A stretch of DNA of 64,000 nt from positions 124,001 to 188,000 of the forward strand of contig NZ_NWQK01000001.1 in the NCBI RefSeq assembly GCF_002817655.1, read 5' to 3'. A program made the translations under genes and the position numbers. This document shows, one piece after another, positions 10,285-20,130 of the stretch (its first letter is position 1; every line of letters starts with the position of its first letter). The notes beneath the pieces were generated by a model. The model was not told the origin of the DNA and did no database searches. It saw only the letters and a program-made list of their open reading frames with translations. The DNA comes from Candidatus Chlamydia corallus (GTDB lineage Bacteria > Chlamydiota > Chlamydiia > Chlamydiales > Chlamydiaceae).

Positions 10285-12267
10285 TCAAACTATTGAATTA
10301 TTATCTAAGTGAATCCCTGAAGCTGGAGCATCTTCACGACAGACGACTTTTCTCAGAGGGCGTAACGGACGCCCCCCTCCATCAAAACTATAGTGGTACC
10401 ATTCAATAAAATTTAACCTAAGTCCGTGAATCACTCCCCCCATAATAGAAAGAATAATATTCACAGAGTGACCAAGAAGAATCACCATGGAACCGAGAAG
10501 CATAGGCAATCTTGCCCCCATTTGATTAAAAGTTGCTCCCATCATAGCACCAGCAAGTCCTAAAGCATATATACGGAGATAAGAGAGAACATCAGAAAAC
10601 ACCTGAATCACAGAAATGATTTCCTCAACTCCACGCCAACTTTTCTGTATGACTGCGAGTACAACAGCAAGCCCTATGCCACAAAACATGCCGTAATATC
10701 CTATTTGGCCTCCTAATTCATAGGGAACATGGAAAAGATAATGAATCAAGGATACAGCGCCAAGATAAATAGGTACATAAAGATAGGCGCTCACCATAAA
10801 GATAATCCACCCAATACCAGCATAACGATAGCGAAGGTAGCGCAACATACCTAAGGAAAGATGAATCACTCCGATAAACAACGCAAGCTCCATAAGGATG
10901 TTATCGACAAACTTATCATAGACGATGGAACGAGATTCTATACTTGCGCTTCCTGTTTCGGTTGCTAGCAAGAATGCCTTAGGGTCACGAATAGCCTTCA
11001 AAGAGGGATACTCATTAGTTAATTCTTTATAGCTTTTAGGATGAGTCTCTAAGTAGTATTCTGCCTTTTTCAAAGCCAAAATATGAGTCATAGAGTATTC
11101 TCTAAACATACTCGTTTTACTAAAGGTAATTCCAAAAAATGATGTTGTTGTCGTTCCCCAACATATACACCCAAGACCTAAAATAGCCGTCATCTTAACT
11201 ATACGAGAGAGGTGTTTGGAGAATTTCATCTTACGACGATTCTTCCAGGAGAATAAGAACGAGGAAGCTAAAAATAGCAAGCCATAGCCAGCATCATTGA
11301 CGATCATAGAGAAGAAGAGCACAAAAGCAAAAAATACCCAGGTGGAGGGATCCTTATCTGAATATGCTGGAGTATCATAGATCTGTACCAGGTCCTCTCC
11401 TATCATGCCCACGCCTTTATTCTCAAGGTATGTAGGAACGATCTCATCAGGATCGACAGGAACCCTCTCAATGTAAATCTGATAGCGATTACAAAGACTT
11501 TGTAATTCTTGTATTTTGTTGACAATGACCCAACCCGTAACAGCAAAGACTTTGCCGTCAAATAAGTCCTCGCAACACTCTTTCGCTTCATAAAGCCGTT
11601 TTTCGTTATCATAAGCGCAAAGCCCTTGCAAAACCTTTGTACGATAGGCGCAAAGATCACAAAGACGGTCTACTCTGCTTCTAATCTCGCGCTGAAGACT
11701 AGCGAGATCTACTTGCAGCTCATTTACAGATCTTGGTGCTTCTATCTCCGTATAATGCTCTCTAGGGAGATCCACAACTCCGAGAACTAAGTAATAATCA
11801 AAATTGTAAGCTGTAGAAAGATAAAAAACGTTAGGAAGATCCTCTTCTAGATCTTGATTAGCTTTATGCGTTCTATAAAAAAATCGTAGAGAAATTCCTG
11901 TCTTTTTAGAAAACTCTGTAATTTCTGAAGAAGAAAAAAACCCCAAGGGCTTTACTCTAACAATTTCTTTTCTTAATGCCTTTACAGTTTCCGATAATCC
12001 TTTTATCTCCTTATTCAAAGTAAGAACTTCAGTTACAATATCTTCAGCTAAAACATCCTCATCTTGAACAAACTCCAAAGCTTCTAACGAGTATTCTGCC
12101 TCTAAATGATCAAAAACTTTTAAGCATTCCACAAAACGATGGCCTTCTTGTGTGACAATAAAACGTTTTTTAGAAATAAATTCTACAACACCAAGCTCTC
12201 TACTCGCAGAAAAAAAATCCGCCTTATCGCGTCCAATAAAGAGATACTTATGTATATCTAAACGCAC
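10285..12267 (-). CDS. atpI: V-type ATPase subunit I (membrane stator, a-subunit)
   Basis: Stator subunit that carries the ion half-channels beside the K ring. The 660-aa protein has a cytoplasmic N-terminal half (about 1-310) with helical arms and a membrane C-terminal half with about seven hydrophobic segments (for example [20 protein letters not shown] and [19 protein letters not shown]). Conserved V/A-type features include DAGYGLLF and, near the C-terminus, [20 protein letters not shown], which contains the essential channel arginine. The start overlaps the 3' end of atpD by 10 bp, so the two are translationally coupled. A 97-bp gap separates it from atpK. Confidence 0.94.
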   Translation of the reverse strand: MRLDIHKYLFIGRDKADFFSASRELGVVEFISKKRFIVTQEGHRFVECLKVFDHLEAEYSLEALEFVQDEDVLAEDIVTEVLTLNKEIKGLSETVKALRKEIVRVKPLGFFSSSEITEFSKKTGISLRFFYRTHKANQDLEEDLPNVFYLSTAYNFDYYLVLGVVDLPREHYTEIEAPRSVNELQVDLASLQREIRSRVDRLCDLCAYRTKVLQGLCAYDNEKRLYEAKECCEDLFDGKVFAVTGWVIVNKIQELQSLCNRYQIYIERVPVDPDEIVPTYLENKGVGMIGEDLVQIYDTPAYSDKDPSTWVFFAFVLFFSMIVNDAGYGLLFLASSFLFSWKNRRKMKFSKHLSRIVKMTAILGLGCICWGTTTTSFFGITFSKTSMFREYSMTHILALKKAEYYLETHPKSYKELTNEYPSLKAIRDPKAFLLATETGSASIESRSIVYDKFVDNILMELALFIGVIHLSLGMLRYLRYRYAGIGWIIFMVSAYLYVPIYLGAVSLIHYLFHVPYELGGQIGYYGMFCGIGLAVVLAVIQKSWRGVEEIISVIQVFSDVLSYLRIYALGLAGAMMGATFNQMGARLPMLLGSMVILLGHSVNIILSIMGGVIHGLRLNFIEWYHYSFDGGGRPLRPLRKVVCREDAPASGIHLDNNSIV

Positions 12268-12887
12268 TCATTCCCCCTTATTTTCCGGATTTCTATTTTC
12301 TTTTTTGCCATTTTAACTTGACCTACATCTGTGATACTACGGTCACTTAAGAAAACCGAAATCTTCTTGAGTATTTTCGTAGTTTCAGGAATGAGTTTCT
12401 TCTCAAATAAATTGACTCGAATTGAAACTGCTCGTAATTCTTCTTCCAGGATCTTTTGACGTTCTTTCGAGACTTCTGCCCTAACTCTGGTGATCACCAG
12501 TTCTTTTGATGCCGAGAGCAGCGTGTCTAACCATATAGGCGTCTCTAAAAGAGAGTATGAAACTCGAGATAGTTTTATATTCCAGACTACAGGAACCTCA
12601 ACACCAGCTATGTTTTCAAAGTCTTTATCTATGCTCTGAATCTCAAAACTCTTCTCCACACAATCCGTCCAGAGGGGAATGCTGAACAATTCCGCAAAAG
12701 CATAAAGGCGATCATAAGCCTCAATATAATCCTTTTCACGCTCTGCAGCCTCTTGAACGGCGCTTTGCACCTCAACCTGCAATAAAGCTTTCTTAAGTTT
12801 TAATGTTGGAAGATACGTTTGTAACCGTGCTAGTTTCTGTTTTTCTAGTCGAAAGGAGTTCTTTGTTAGCTTTACTTGGACAGACAT
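12258..12887 (-). CDS. atpD: V-type ATPase subunit D (central stalk)
   Basis: Central-shaft subunit that rotates inside the A3B3 head. The 209-aa protein is almost entirely coiled coil: an N-terminal helix starting [18 protein letters not shown] and a C-terminal helix ending in a basic tail ([14 protein letters not shown]), the standard V/A-type D layout. The ATG at 12887 is chosen; a TTG four codons upstream would only add MAKS. It overlaps the end of atpB and the start of atpI, so all three are likely cotranslated. Confidence 0.92.
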   Translation of the reverse strand: MSVQVKLTKNSFRLEKQKLARLQTYLPTLKLKKALLQVEVQSAVQEAAEREKDYIEAYDRLYAFAELFSIPLWTDCVEKSFEIQSIDKDFENIAGVEVPVVWNIKLSRVSYSLLETPIWLDTLLSASKELVITRVRAEVSKERQKILEEELRAVSIRVNLFEKKLIPETTKILKKISVFLSDRSITDVGQVKMAKKKIEIRKIRGNECV

Positions 12888-14188
12888 GCTTTTGGCCAAT
12901 ACTTATTTATTAACAGAGCTTTAATTCCTACTTCCTCAGAAGTGAAACTTTGAGCCAGAATTTTCCAACCAATATCCAAAGCTTCTTCTAAAGGAATATT
13001 TACCTCTAAACTCATCAAACGAGTTTCAAAGAGATCGGAAAACAGAAGTAACTTCTTATCCCAACTAGAAAGCTTAAAACCCATAGCCATTCTTTCTGTA
13101 GCCTTACGAGAATCAGCATAGAGGCGAATTAAAGCGTTCGCAAGATCCCCGTGATCCTCGCGAGTGACCTTGCCTATGACCAGCTGTTTTAATCGTGAAA
13201 GAGAACCAAACGGATCTATGCGATTATCCCTTAAGTAGAATTGCCCTTCTGTAATATATCCTGTATTATCAGGAACAGGATGCGTAATGTCATCACCAGG
13301 CATTGTGGTTACAGTAATTAAAGTGATCGAGCCCCCATTTGCAATCTCTACAGCTTTCTCATAGCGCAAAGCTAAGTCAGAATATAAAGAACCAGGGTAC
13401 CCACGATTCGCGGGGATTTGATCCATAGTTATAGAAATTTCTTTAAGAGCATCAGCAAATGCCGTCATGTCTGTGAGTAAGACTAAAACATTCTTTTTCT
13501 CTTCTACAGCAAATTTCTCTGCACAAGCTAAGGCCATATCGGGAACCAAAACGCATTCTACAGGAGCATCTACAGCCTTATGAATAAACATAACACATTT
13601 ATCCACGAATCCGAGCTTTTTAGACTCTTCAACAAAAAAGCTATAATCTACGAATGTAAGTCCCATCCCACCAATCACAACGATATCAGCATCTGTCTGT
13701 GCAGCAATACGCATTAACAAAGCATTATGGTGTTCCCCAGAAGAAGAAAAAATAGGGATCTTCTGAGATTTCACTAAACAGTTGAAAACGTCAATCATAG
13801 GAATATTTGTTCGTACCATACTCCTAGGGACAATACGACAAACAGGGTTAAATGTTGGCGTAGCAATCTCTATAGGTTCTCCAAAACATTCCCCTTCATT
13901 ATCAATAGGCTTTCCTATACCATTTAATCGTCTTCCTAATAACGAATTCCCAAAAGTGACCTCCATAGGTCTCCCTAAGAATGTGACGTGATCCCCTGTA
14001 GATAAGCCTGATGTGCCACCAAAAACCTGGAGAGTTACTTTTTTTGCATCAAAACGCAATACCGAGGAATAAGAAAACCTCCCGTCGATTCTTTTGATTG
14101 TAGCAAGCTCTCCTAAACGAGCTCCCTCTGCTTCTACAGTGATTAAATTACCTTTGATATCAGTTATTTTTGTATAGATTGTTTGCAT
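12872..14188 (-). CDS. atpB: V-type ATPase subunit B
   Basis: Non-catalytic nucleotide-binding subunit of the V1 head, 438 aa. It shows the family pattern: a beta-barrel N-terminus, then [38 protein letters not shown] (a degenerate P-loop without GKT, typical of V-type B subunits), and [23 protein letters not shown], a strong V/A-type B signature. It starts 6 bp after the atpA stop codon and overlaps atpD by 16 bp. Confidence 0.96.
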   Translation of the reverse strand: MQTIYTKITDIKGNLITVEAEGARLGELATIKRIDGRFSYSSVLRFDAKKVTLQVFGGTSGLSTGDHVTFLGRPMEVTFGNSLLGRRLNGIGKPIDNEGECFGEPIEIATPTFNPVCRIVPRSMVRTNIPMIDVFNCLVKSQKIPIFSSSGEHHNALLMRIAAQTDADIVVIGGMGLTFVDYSFFVEESKKLGFVDKCVMFIHKAVDAPVECVLVPDMALACAEKFAVEEKKNVLVLLTDMTAFADALKEISITMDQIPANRGYPGSLYSDLALRYEKAVEIANGGSITLITVTTMPGDDITHPVPDNTGYITEGQFYLRDNRIDPFGSLSRLKQLVIGKVTREDHGDLANALIRLYADSRKATERMAMGFKLSSWDKKLLLFSDLFETRLMSLEVNIPLEEALDIGWKILAQSFTSEEVGIKALLINKYWPKACLSK

Positions 14189-14194
14189 GTCTCC

Positions 14195-15970
14195 TTACGC
14201 CATTTGTACCATTGTTTTTTCCAACAGCCTAACTATGACCTCTTTATTCTCGTGGTATTCGTCTGAAAGAAATTTGAGACCATTTAATGTCTTGATCTTG
14301 CTTTGCAGCTCAAGGAAAAAACTTCTTGCATCATCAGGCCCATCAAAAACAAATTTAGCATCAAAAATACGACTGATTAACGAGAATAACTCTACCTGCC
14401 TCTCAAAAGGACAATAACAGTCCACAGGATCGAAGGCATTTTGCTGAAGATAACAAAAATCATATAGCTCGGCCTTTAAGTAGGTTTCCATATCTTCCAT
14501 AGAAACCCCCTCTTCACCCACAACTTCCATGCGTTTGCCAATTTCTGAGCCTTTCTCTAGAAAATGTGCTGCTTTTTTCACAGCATCACCCCAGCCTGAA
14601 ATCTTTTCCCCTAAAATTTGTCCTACCTGATTCAAATATTTCGACCAAGAAATCAAGGGATCTATTGAAGGATATCTACGTGCATCAGCTCGTGCTTTTG
14701 AAAGACCACAGAATGCCCCAACTACAGCTAATGTAGATTGAGTTACTGGTTCTTCAAAGTTCCCTCCTGCTGGAGAGACCGCACCACATATAGTTAAAGA
14801 CCCTTCAGAACCATCTTTCGTCATGATAGCTCCTCCGCGCTCATAAAAAGCAGCTACTCTAGAAGATAGGTACGCGGGAAAGGCTTCTTCTCCTGGGATC
14901 TCCTCAAGACGTCCCGAAATCTCTCTAAGTGCCTGTGCCCAGCGGGATGTAGAGTCAGCCAAAAGCAAAATATCCAATCCCATCTGACGATAGTATTCTG
15001 CAATCGTTACTCCTAAATAGATAGAGGACTCTCGCGCAGCCACAGGCATAGATGATGTGTTACAAATGATACATGTTCTATGGATTAAAGACTCTCCTGT
15101 GTGGGGATCTATAAGATGAGGAAATTCTTGCAATATTTCAACAACCTCACCTGCACGCTCTCCGCACGCACACAAAATAACAATATCCACAGCAGCATAC
15201 TTAGAAAGATGATGTTGTAAGACTGTTTTCCCTGCACCAAAAGGTCCTGGGGTACAGAAAGTCCCCCCCTTCAATACTGGAATTTGCGTATCCAAGATCC
15301 GTAAACCCACGTCCATAATCTTATGAGCAGGAATCTTCTCTCCTTCAATAAAGGCTTGTTTGATTGGCCATCTTTGTATCATAGTAAAGGCATATTCTTT
15401 ACCCAAAGCATCTCGAGCTTTTGCAACCACAGTTTGAGCATTATATGTTCCTTCAGAAATTATCCAAGTCAGGGTAACTTCTTGAAAACAAGAAAAAGGA
15501 ACCATGATCTTATGAGTAAATCGGCCTTCGGGTACTGTTCCTAAAAGATCTCCGCGTCTTAAAGTATCCCCGACAGAAGCTACTGGAGTATAATTCCATA
15601 AATGTTGATCAGAAATTGCATTGACATACTTGCCTCTCTGTAAGAAAGAACTATCTTCAGCAAGCACCTCTAGGCGATTTTGAAGTCCATCAAAAATTCC
15701 CTGAAGCAAGCCAGGGCCTAATTCAGCTTCTAAAAGATGTCCTGAAAAAGTAACAAGAGCTCCTCGACAAGCGCCTTGAGTATCTTCGAATACCTGAATT
15801 TTCACTTCTTGATCAACAATTTCGATAACTTCTGCTTTTAACCAGGTATCATCTACATTCACATATGCAACTTCACCTTGTCTAACATGTCCATCAAAGC
15901 GTACGCGTAACAAGTTTCCATAAGCTTCTATAACATATCCTTGAGCAGTTTGTTCTGAAACTGTTACCAT
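14195..15970 (-). CDS. atpA: V-type ATPase subunit A (catalytic)
   Basis: Catalytic ATPase subunit of the V1 head, 591 aa. The Walker A loop is GPFGAGKT (242-249), preceded by the bulge/non-homologous region characteristic of V/A-type A subunits (residues ~110-200). Walker B is MGLDILLLADSTSRWAQALREISGRLEEIPGEE, given here only as its key parts: the LLLADS strand and the SGRLEE motif. Its start overlaps the upstream 266-aa gene by 7 bp. Whether the complex makes or consumes ATP in chlamydiae is not decided by sequence. Confidence 0.97.
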   Translation of the reverse strand: MVTVSEQTAQGYVIEAYGNLLRVRFDGHVRQGEVAYVNVDDTWLKAEVIEIVDQEVKIQVFEDTQGACRGALVTFSGHLLEAELGPGLLQGIFDGLQNRLEVLAEDSSFLQRGKYVNAISDQHLWNYTPVASVGDTLRRGDLLGTVPEGRFTHKIMVPFSCFQEVTLTWIISEGTYNAQTVVAKARDALGKEYAFTMIQRWPIKQAFIEGEKIPAHKIMDVGLRILDTQIPVLKGGTFCTPGPFGAGKTVLQHHLSKYAAVDIVILCACGERAGEVVEILQEFPHLIDPHTGESLIHRTCIICNTSSMPVAARESSIYLGVTIAEYYRQMGLDILLLADSTSRWAQALREISGRLEEIPGEEAFPAYLSSRVAAFYERGGAIMTKDGSEGSLTICGAVSPAGGNFEEPVTQSTLAVVGAFCGLSKARADARRYPSIDPLISWSKYLNQVGQILGEKISGWGDAVKKAAHFLEKGSEIGKRMEVVGEEGVSMEDMETYLKAELYDFCYLQQNAFDPVDCYCPFERQVELFSLISRIFDAKFVFDGPDDARSFFLELQSKIKTLNGLKFLSDEYHENKEVIVRLLEKTMVQMA

Positions 15971-16764
15971 TTGATTGCCTTTTCTATCCGATTAATAATT
16001 TCTCTTCCCTTTTCAATACTTGCTAAACTGTTACGAATAGCAAACATATACGTAGCACATTTTGCCAAAACTACATTTTCATCGAAATATGAGTCACAAC
16101 AAAATCCCTCAAGTTTATGAAATTGATATAGGGAAAGCGCACGATTCAGTGTCTGAGGCAAGAGGCCATAGTCATCCAAGACCACTTTTAAATCAGAAAA
16201 CTCTTCAGGAAGCTCATAATTAGGAGAATCTTTTTGCATAAGCACCTTGAGCACAACGGGATCCGAACTATCTTCATCCCGTAGGACATAGGAAACATCC
16301 ATATCCAAAACTCTTGCGCGAAATCCCGCAAGTACAACACGAAGTTGTTGTTGGAATGTGAAATAATCTTGAAGAAATCTTGAAGAACTCGCTTGATGAT
16401 AGGAAAGAAACTCCCTCAATAGATCTGAAAAGTGATTCAAACGATCTTCGGAAGTTTTATGATTCATCAGAAAATCCTTAAAGAAATCTTCAAAATCGCT
16501 GTCATCAGACCATTGCTGAGAGGAAAGCATCCATCCTACATTCTCCTGAGTTACCTCCCCAAAAGAGAATGGAATAGGTTTGCTAGCCCAGAAGAAGGCA
16601 AAATTTTCAAAATCAAAAAAACGCTTAAGAAGAGCGTAATTACAAAGATCTTTTTCTGATAAGTTTAAATAAAGTAGATCGTCCAAGTCCGAAATAGAAA
16701 ATAGAGGCACGGATTCTGGTAACTGCGTAGGTAAAAATGAAGATAAAAAATAATATTGAGTCAT
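15964..16764 (-). CDS. V-ATPase operon protein, DUF2764-like (CT309-position)
   Basis: Conserved 266-aa protein encoded between atpE and atpA, the slot where archaeal-type operons carry subunits C and F. It is soluble and helix-rich, with no signal peptide or membrane segment. It begins MTQYYFLSSFLPTQLP and ends in helices rich in charged residues. From family knowledge, similar operon proteins in Bacteroidetes and chlamydiae are grouped as DUF2764. By position and size it may replace subunit C (the link between the central stalk and the K ring); this is inference. It overlaps atpA by 7 bp. Confidence 0.85.
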   Translation of the reverse strand: MTQYYFLSSFLPTQLPESVPLFSISDLDDLLYLNLSEKDLCNYALLKRFFDFENFAFFWASKPIPFSFGEVTQENVGWMLSSQQWSDDSDFEDFFKDFLMNHKTSEDRLNHFSDLLREFLSYHQASSSRFLQDYFTFQQQLRVVLAGFRARVLDMDVSYVLRDEDSSDPVVLKVLMQKDSPNYELPEEFSDLKVVLDDYGLLPQTLNRALSLYQFHKLEGFCCDSYFDENVVLAKCATYMFAIRNSLASIEKGREIINRIEKAIKW

Positions 16765-16812
16765 GACGATAACTTTAAACTTTGAGAAGATCCTCGCATG
16801 ACTTCATTAAAG

Positions 16813-17439
16813 TCAAGATCCCTGAAAAATCATTTCACGAAAATCTTTTTGCAAATAACGAGTGAAAATCTCGACAAGAGCTGAGGAGCTAAGATCAAGA
16901 ACCCAGTTCTTTTCCTCGACTTTTAATTGAACACCACCAACAAAGCTTCCAACAACCACACCTTTTTTACATAGTTTTGCTGTTACAGCTTTTCCTAAGA
17001 GCCCATTAACAGCTCTAGGACTCACATGTTTGCCTACATAGGCGGTCAAACTTCCTGAAACCCCTTGATTTTCTAAAGCCTGCACTAAAGCTTGAATTAA
17101 CTTTGTAGTAACTTCAGGATCCGTCGTTACATGCTCTAGCCAGTCTACTAAAGACTCTCTAAAGATTTTATTTTCTACAGCCTGTTTTAGTGCCTCCAAA
17201 GCGCGCTTTCCTGCTTGATTTAAAGCAACTTCGCCCTGTTTTATCTTTTGATGTGCTTTCTCTTCCGCCGTCTCTAGGATTTTCTTAGATTCTTCTTGAG
17301 CTTCTTGAATAATTCTTTTTGCTTGTTCTTTAGCATTTTGTAATAACGCTGCGGCTTCGTCTTCTGCAGGTTTTAAAGTGTCTAAACGCAAAGCATCACA
17401 GATTTGCTTAAGCTTATCATCAGCATTAAGATTCGCCAT
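16813..17439 (-). CDS. atpE: V-type ATPase subunit E (peripheral stalk)
   Basis: Peripheral-stalk subunit and first gene of the operon, 208 aa. The N-terminal ~95 residues form a long amphipathic helix rich in Ala, Glu, Lys and Gln ([20 protein letters not shown]), followed by a globular C-terminal domain ending in [11 protein letters not shown]. This is the E-subunit layout. A possible sigma66 promoter lies upstream at 17513-17541. No gene for the partner stalk subunit G/H is visible in the window. Confidence 0.92.
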   Translation of the reverse strand: MANLNADDKLKQICDALRLDTLKPAEDEAAALLQNAKEQAKRIIQEAQEESKKILETAEEKAHQKIKQGEVALNQAGKRALEALKQAVENKIFRESLVDWLEHVTTDPEVTTKLIQALVQALENQGVSGSLTAYVGKHVSPRAVNGLLGKAVTAKLCKKGVVVGSFVGGVQLKVEEKNWVLDLSSSALVEIFTRYLQKDFREMIFQGS

Positions 17440-17849
17440 AATATTTTACCGCTTATTCTTTTAGAAAAGAAATTTCATTAAAAAGATATTATTATGATTC
17501 CACTAATCCAACAGTTTAGGTCATTCTCGCATTTAATTCAACTGATCTACAAATAAGAAACGGGTTGCAGAGATGTTCTAGAACAAAACTTCCTTGATAT
17601 TTTTAAGACAAATCATTCTTTCTTTTCACCCTCAAAGAAAGAATTGCTATATAAACACCAAATCCAAGTGAGGAGAAGCTGGTGTACACCTTTATTTAAA
17701 ACACTATAGACCTTCTTCTATATCTAAAGATTCCCTATTGGGAATATTTCTCTGAAAACGATACAATCTTGTATAAGGAAAACAAGCTATGATATGTGCT
17801 TTGGAGATTCCGCAATCTATCTTATATAAAACTAACTGTATGATTTTCT
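17440..17849. other. Divergent intergenic region atpE / CT311-like gene
   Basis: This 410-bp spacer has no credible gene. It separates the leftward V-ATPase operon from a rightward gene and must hold promoters for both. It contains a perfect 8-bp inverted repeat, ATTCTTTC (17615-17622) and GAAAGAAT (17637-17644), with a 14-nt loop. That repeat could be an operator or a short RNA stem. Confidence 0.5.
17513..17541 (-). promoter_or_regulatory. Candidate sigma66 promoter for the atpE operon
   Basis: On the minus strand, TTGAAT (17536-17541), a 17-bp spacer and TAAACT (17513-17518) resemble a -35/-10 pair. The start point would be roughly 65 nt upstream of the atpE ATG. The -10 box is weak, so this is tentative. 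Confidence 0.35.
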
Positions 17850-18584
17850 ATGAAATTTCTTATTCTTCTTACCCTCATTTTAGTTCAACTTTCTACTTTC
17901 GCCGCTCAGCCAAGATCTAAATCTAACTCAAAGCAAGAAAAAGCAAGAAGACCCTCTAAGATACGATCTTCAGCAGGAGCTCATGCGAGTGTTTCTCGTT
18001 ATAAAACAAGAGCAGCTACACGTAAAAAAAGAAGTGCGTTCGAAAAAAAACCCTCCCCCTCTACAATTCAATGGGTTCTTTATCCAGGGAAAAGCTATAG
18101 CATACGGACACCGTCTTTTTGGCAATGTATTGACGATAAAACACAGCTTCCTGAAAAATTAGACGTTCTCTTAATAGGCAAGGGTAAGGGAACTCTCACC
18201 CCAACCATCAATATTGCTCAGGAAATCACTTCCAAGTCTTCAAAAGAATATATTGAGGAAATCTTAGCTTACCATAAAGCCAATGAGATGACTCTAGAAT
18301 GTGGGATATTCACCCAAATCCAATCCCCAAGTGGAGAGTTTACTATCATCAAAACAGAAAAAAATTCTTCATGGGGACGCGTATTTTGCTTACAAGCCAC
18401 AACCGTAATCAACCATACGGCCTACATTTTTACAAGCACAGCAACTTTAGATGACTACCCAGAACTGTCACTTACCTTTTTAAAAATAGTCTCTTCTTTC
18501 CAAATTAACGGTGGTAAAGAGGCCGCCTCAGGAGATGCAATCCTTGAAAAAGCGCTAGAGGCTCTGCAAAATGAAAAAAAATAA
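17850..18584 (+). CDS. Secreted basic protein, CT311-position hypothetical
   Basis: 244-aa protein with a clear signal peptide (residues 1-19, MKFLILLTLILVQLSTFAA). A strongly basic Ser-rich tract follows (21-67) with clusters such as KARRPSK and ATRKKR, then a globular domain with FWQCIDDKTQLPEKLDVLLIG. It lies exactly between atpE and the CT312-like gene, the place of C. trachomatis CT311. I recall CT311 being reported as a protein released into host cells and carrying a nuclear localisation signal; the basic tract here fits that picture. It is convergent with the next gene, with only 9 bp between the two stops. Confidence 0.85.
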   Translation: MKFLILLTLILVQLSTFAAQPRSKSNSKQEKARRPSKIRSSAGAHASVSRYKTRAATRKKRSAFEKKPSPSTIQWVLYPGKSYSIRTPSFWQCIDDKTQLPEKLDVLLIGKGKGTLTPTINIAQEITSKSSKEYIEEILAYHKANEMTLECGIFTQIQSPSGEFTIIKTEKNSSWGRVFCLQATTVINHTAYIFTSTATLDDYPELSLTFLKIVSSFQINGGKEAASGDAILEKALEALQNEKK

Positions 18585-18593
18585 AACCAGGGG

Positions 18594-18974
18594 TTAAGAA
18601 ATAGGATTGCTTTCTTGGTGTAAGATACTTTTATTTAAAGCATCAAAGAGAAAGCGAATTGCTATCTTCTTTCCCTCTAAAGAGAGATTTAATACCACAG
18701 GGAAACGAGAAAATAGTAGTTGGAAGGGGATATCCATTTGATTATCTTCTACCGATACCGACACAATCGCACTTCCAAGTATAGAATTAGCATCCTGTAT
18801 TCTTTTACAGAGTGCTACAAATTGGCGAATCTCATTACGTATGACAGAATCAAATGTATAGGTAGAAGAACATATAGCACACGTTAAAACAACGTCTAAA
18901 TTAAAAACTGAGAAACAAATATTGCCTTTGCAACAACAGGGGCAAGAAAATGCTAATTGCGATTTATAGTCCAT
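18594..18974 (-). CDS. Conserved small Cys-rich protein (CT312-position)
   Basis: 126-aa protein with an N-terminal four-cysteine arrangement: CPCC at residues ~11-14 and CAIC near residue 33, spaced like a zinc ribbon or rubredoxin-type knuckle. The rest is an alpha/beta domain with LSLEGKKIAIRFLFDAL. C. trachomatis annotation labels the gene at this place a predicted ferredoxin, but the spacing seen here suits a structural zinc site better. It sits just upstream of tal on the same strand, in the reading order CT312-tal of related genomes. Function unknown. Confidence 0.75.
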   Translation of the reverse strand: MDYKSQLAFSCPCCCKGNICFSVFNLDVVLTCAICSSTYTFDSVIRNEIRQFVALCKRIQDANSILGSAIVSVSVEDNQMDIPFQLLFSRFPVVLNLSLEGKKIAIRFLFDALNKSILHQESNPIS

Positions 18975-19037
18975 CTTACTTATTTTTCATTTGCCTTTAA
19001 GGTGGTATCCTCAAAATCGGCTTAATTTATTAAGCAA

Positions 19038-20021
19038 TTACGCACCTTCTGCGGCAATTTGCTTCATAAACTCTGTAATTGCAGTCTCAAGAATTTGAGT
19101 ATCTCCTGCAAATATCCGAATTCCTTCAGCAAGTTTTTCTGTTGCCATAGCATCCTCATTCATTAAAAAGCGAAAAACACTTTCTGTGAGCTCTATTGGC
19201 TGTACATCTAACTTTTTAGCTTCTGCAGGATCCAATTCTTTTTTTACTGGATCCTGAGATTTCTTTAGCTCATCCAGCAACTTGGGAGATATCGTTAAAA
19301 GGTCACAACCAGCTAATGCTAATACCTGTTCTTTTGTACGAAAAGAGGCTGCCATAATTTGGGTAGGAATACCAAATTTTTTGTAATACGCATAAATATT
19401 TGATACTGAAGCGACCCCTGGATCTGCGTCTATAGAGTAACCCTCATCACCATAAGCAGCAATCCACCAATCATAAATACGGCCGACAAAAGGAGAAATT
19501 AAAGTTGCTTTAGCCTTAGCAGCTGTAATCGCTTGAACTAAATTAAAAATCAAAGTGACATTACATGCTATGCCCTTTGCTTCTAAAAACTCAACAGCTC
19601 GAATACCTTCCCAAGTTCCAGGAATTTTCACTAACAGGCGCTTTTTATCTCCTCCCATAGCTTCGAAAAGCTGCGAAAGAAATACAGCACGCTGTACCAT
19701 AGCTTCAACGTTGAAAGAAAGTCTAGCATCAATTTCGATAGAAATTCTACCAGGAATATTTTTGATAATTTCTAAAGCAAAATTAACCTGAATTTTGTCT
19801 AAAATAAAGGAGAGGGTCTGAACATCATCGCCATTTTGACGGATTCCCCAAACTACGGCCTCATTCAAAAGTTCTTGAAATTTGGGTTCTTGGGCCACTT
19901 TTAAGATCAAAGAGGGATTGGTTGTAGCATCTTGGGATCCTGACGCTTTAACTAGCTCTGGGTCTCCGCTATCACAAACGATAGTGCTCAACTTCTTTAA
20001 TTGATCAAATTGGTTAGACAT
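19038..20021 (-). CDS. tal: Transaldolase
   Basis: Pentose phosphate pathway enzyme moving a dihydroxyacetone unit between sugar phosphates, 327 aa. It has the catalytic Schiff-base lysine in [14 protein letters not shown], the N-terminal [10 protein letters not shown] motif, and [12 protein letters not shown], all signatures of class I TalB-type enzymes. The ATG at 20021 is preferred over the in-frame upstream start because AAGGGTG lies 6 nt before it. It follows the rpoC terminator and so probably has its own promoter. Confidence 0.96.
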   Translation of the reverse strand: MSNQFDQLKKLSTIVCDSGDPELVKASGSQDATTNPSLILKVAQEPKFQELLNEAVVWGIRQNGDDVQTLSFILDKIQVNFALEIIKNIPGRISIEIDARLSFNVEAMVQRAVFLSQLFEAMGGDKKRLLVKIPGTWEGIRAVEFLEAKGIACNVTLIFNLVQAITAAKAKATLISPFVGRIYDWWIAAYGDEGYSIDADPGVASVSNIYAYYKKFGIPTQIMAASFRTKEQVLALAGCDLLTISPKLLDELKKSQDPVKKELDPAEAKKLDVQPIELTESVFRFLMNEDAMATEKLAEGIRIFAGDTQILETAITEFMKQIAAEGA

Positions 20022-20060
20022 AGGCACCCTTGGCATCACTGTTGATCTCTAGGCAAAGTT

Positions 20061-20110
20061 AACAAAAAAAATTATTCCTATCAAGGAGGTTATGTTTATG
20101 ACCTCCTTGA
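20061..20110 (-). terminator. Strong intrinsic terminator after rpoC
   Basis: TCAAGGAGGT (20081-20090) and ACCTCCTTGA (20101-20110) form a perfect 10-bp stem around a 10-nt loop. On the minus strand the stem is followed by a U-rich tract (complement of the A-run at 20064-20071). It lies 20-70 nt past the rpoC stop and ends the rplK-rpoC transcript before tal. Confidence 0.88.
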
Positions 20111-20130
20111 CAAAATCCTGTATTACCTAG

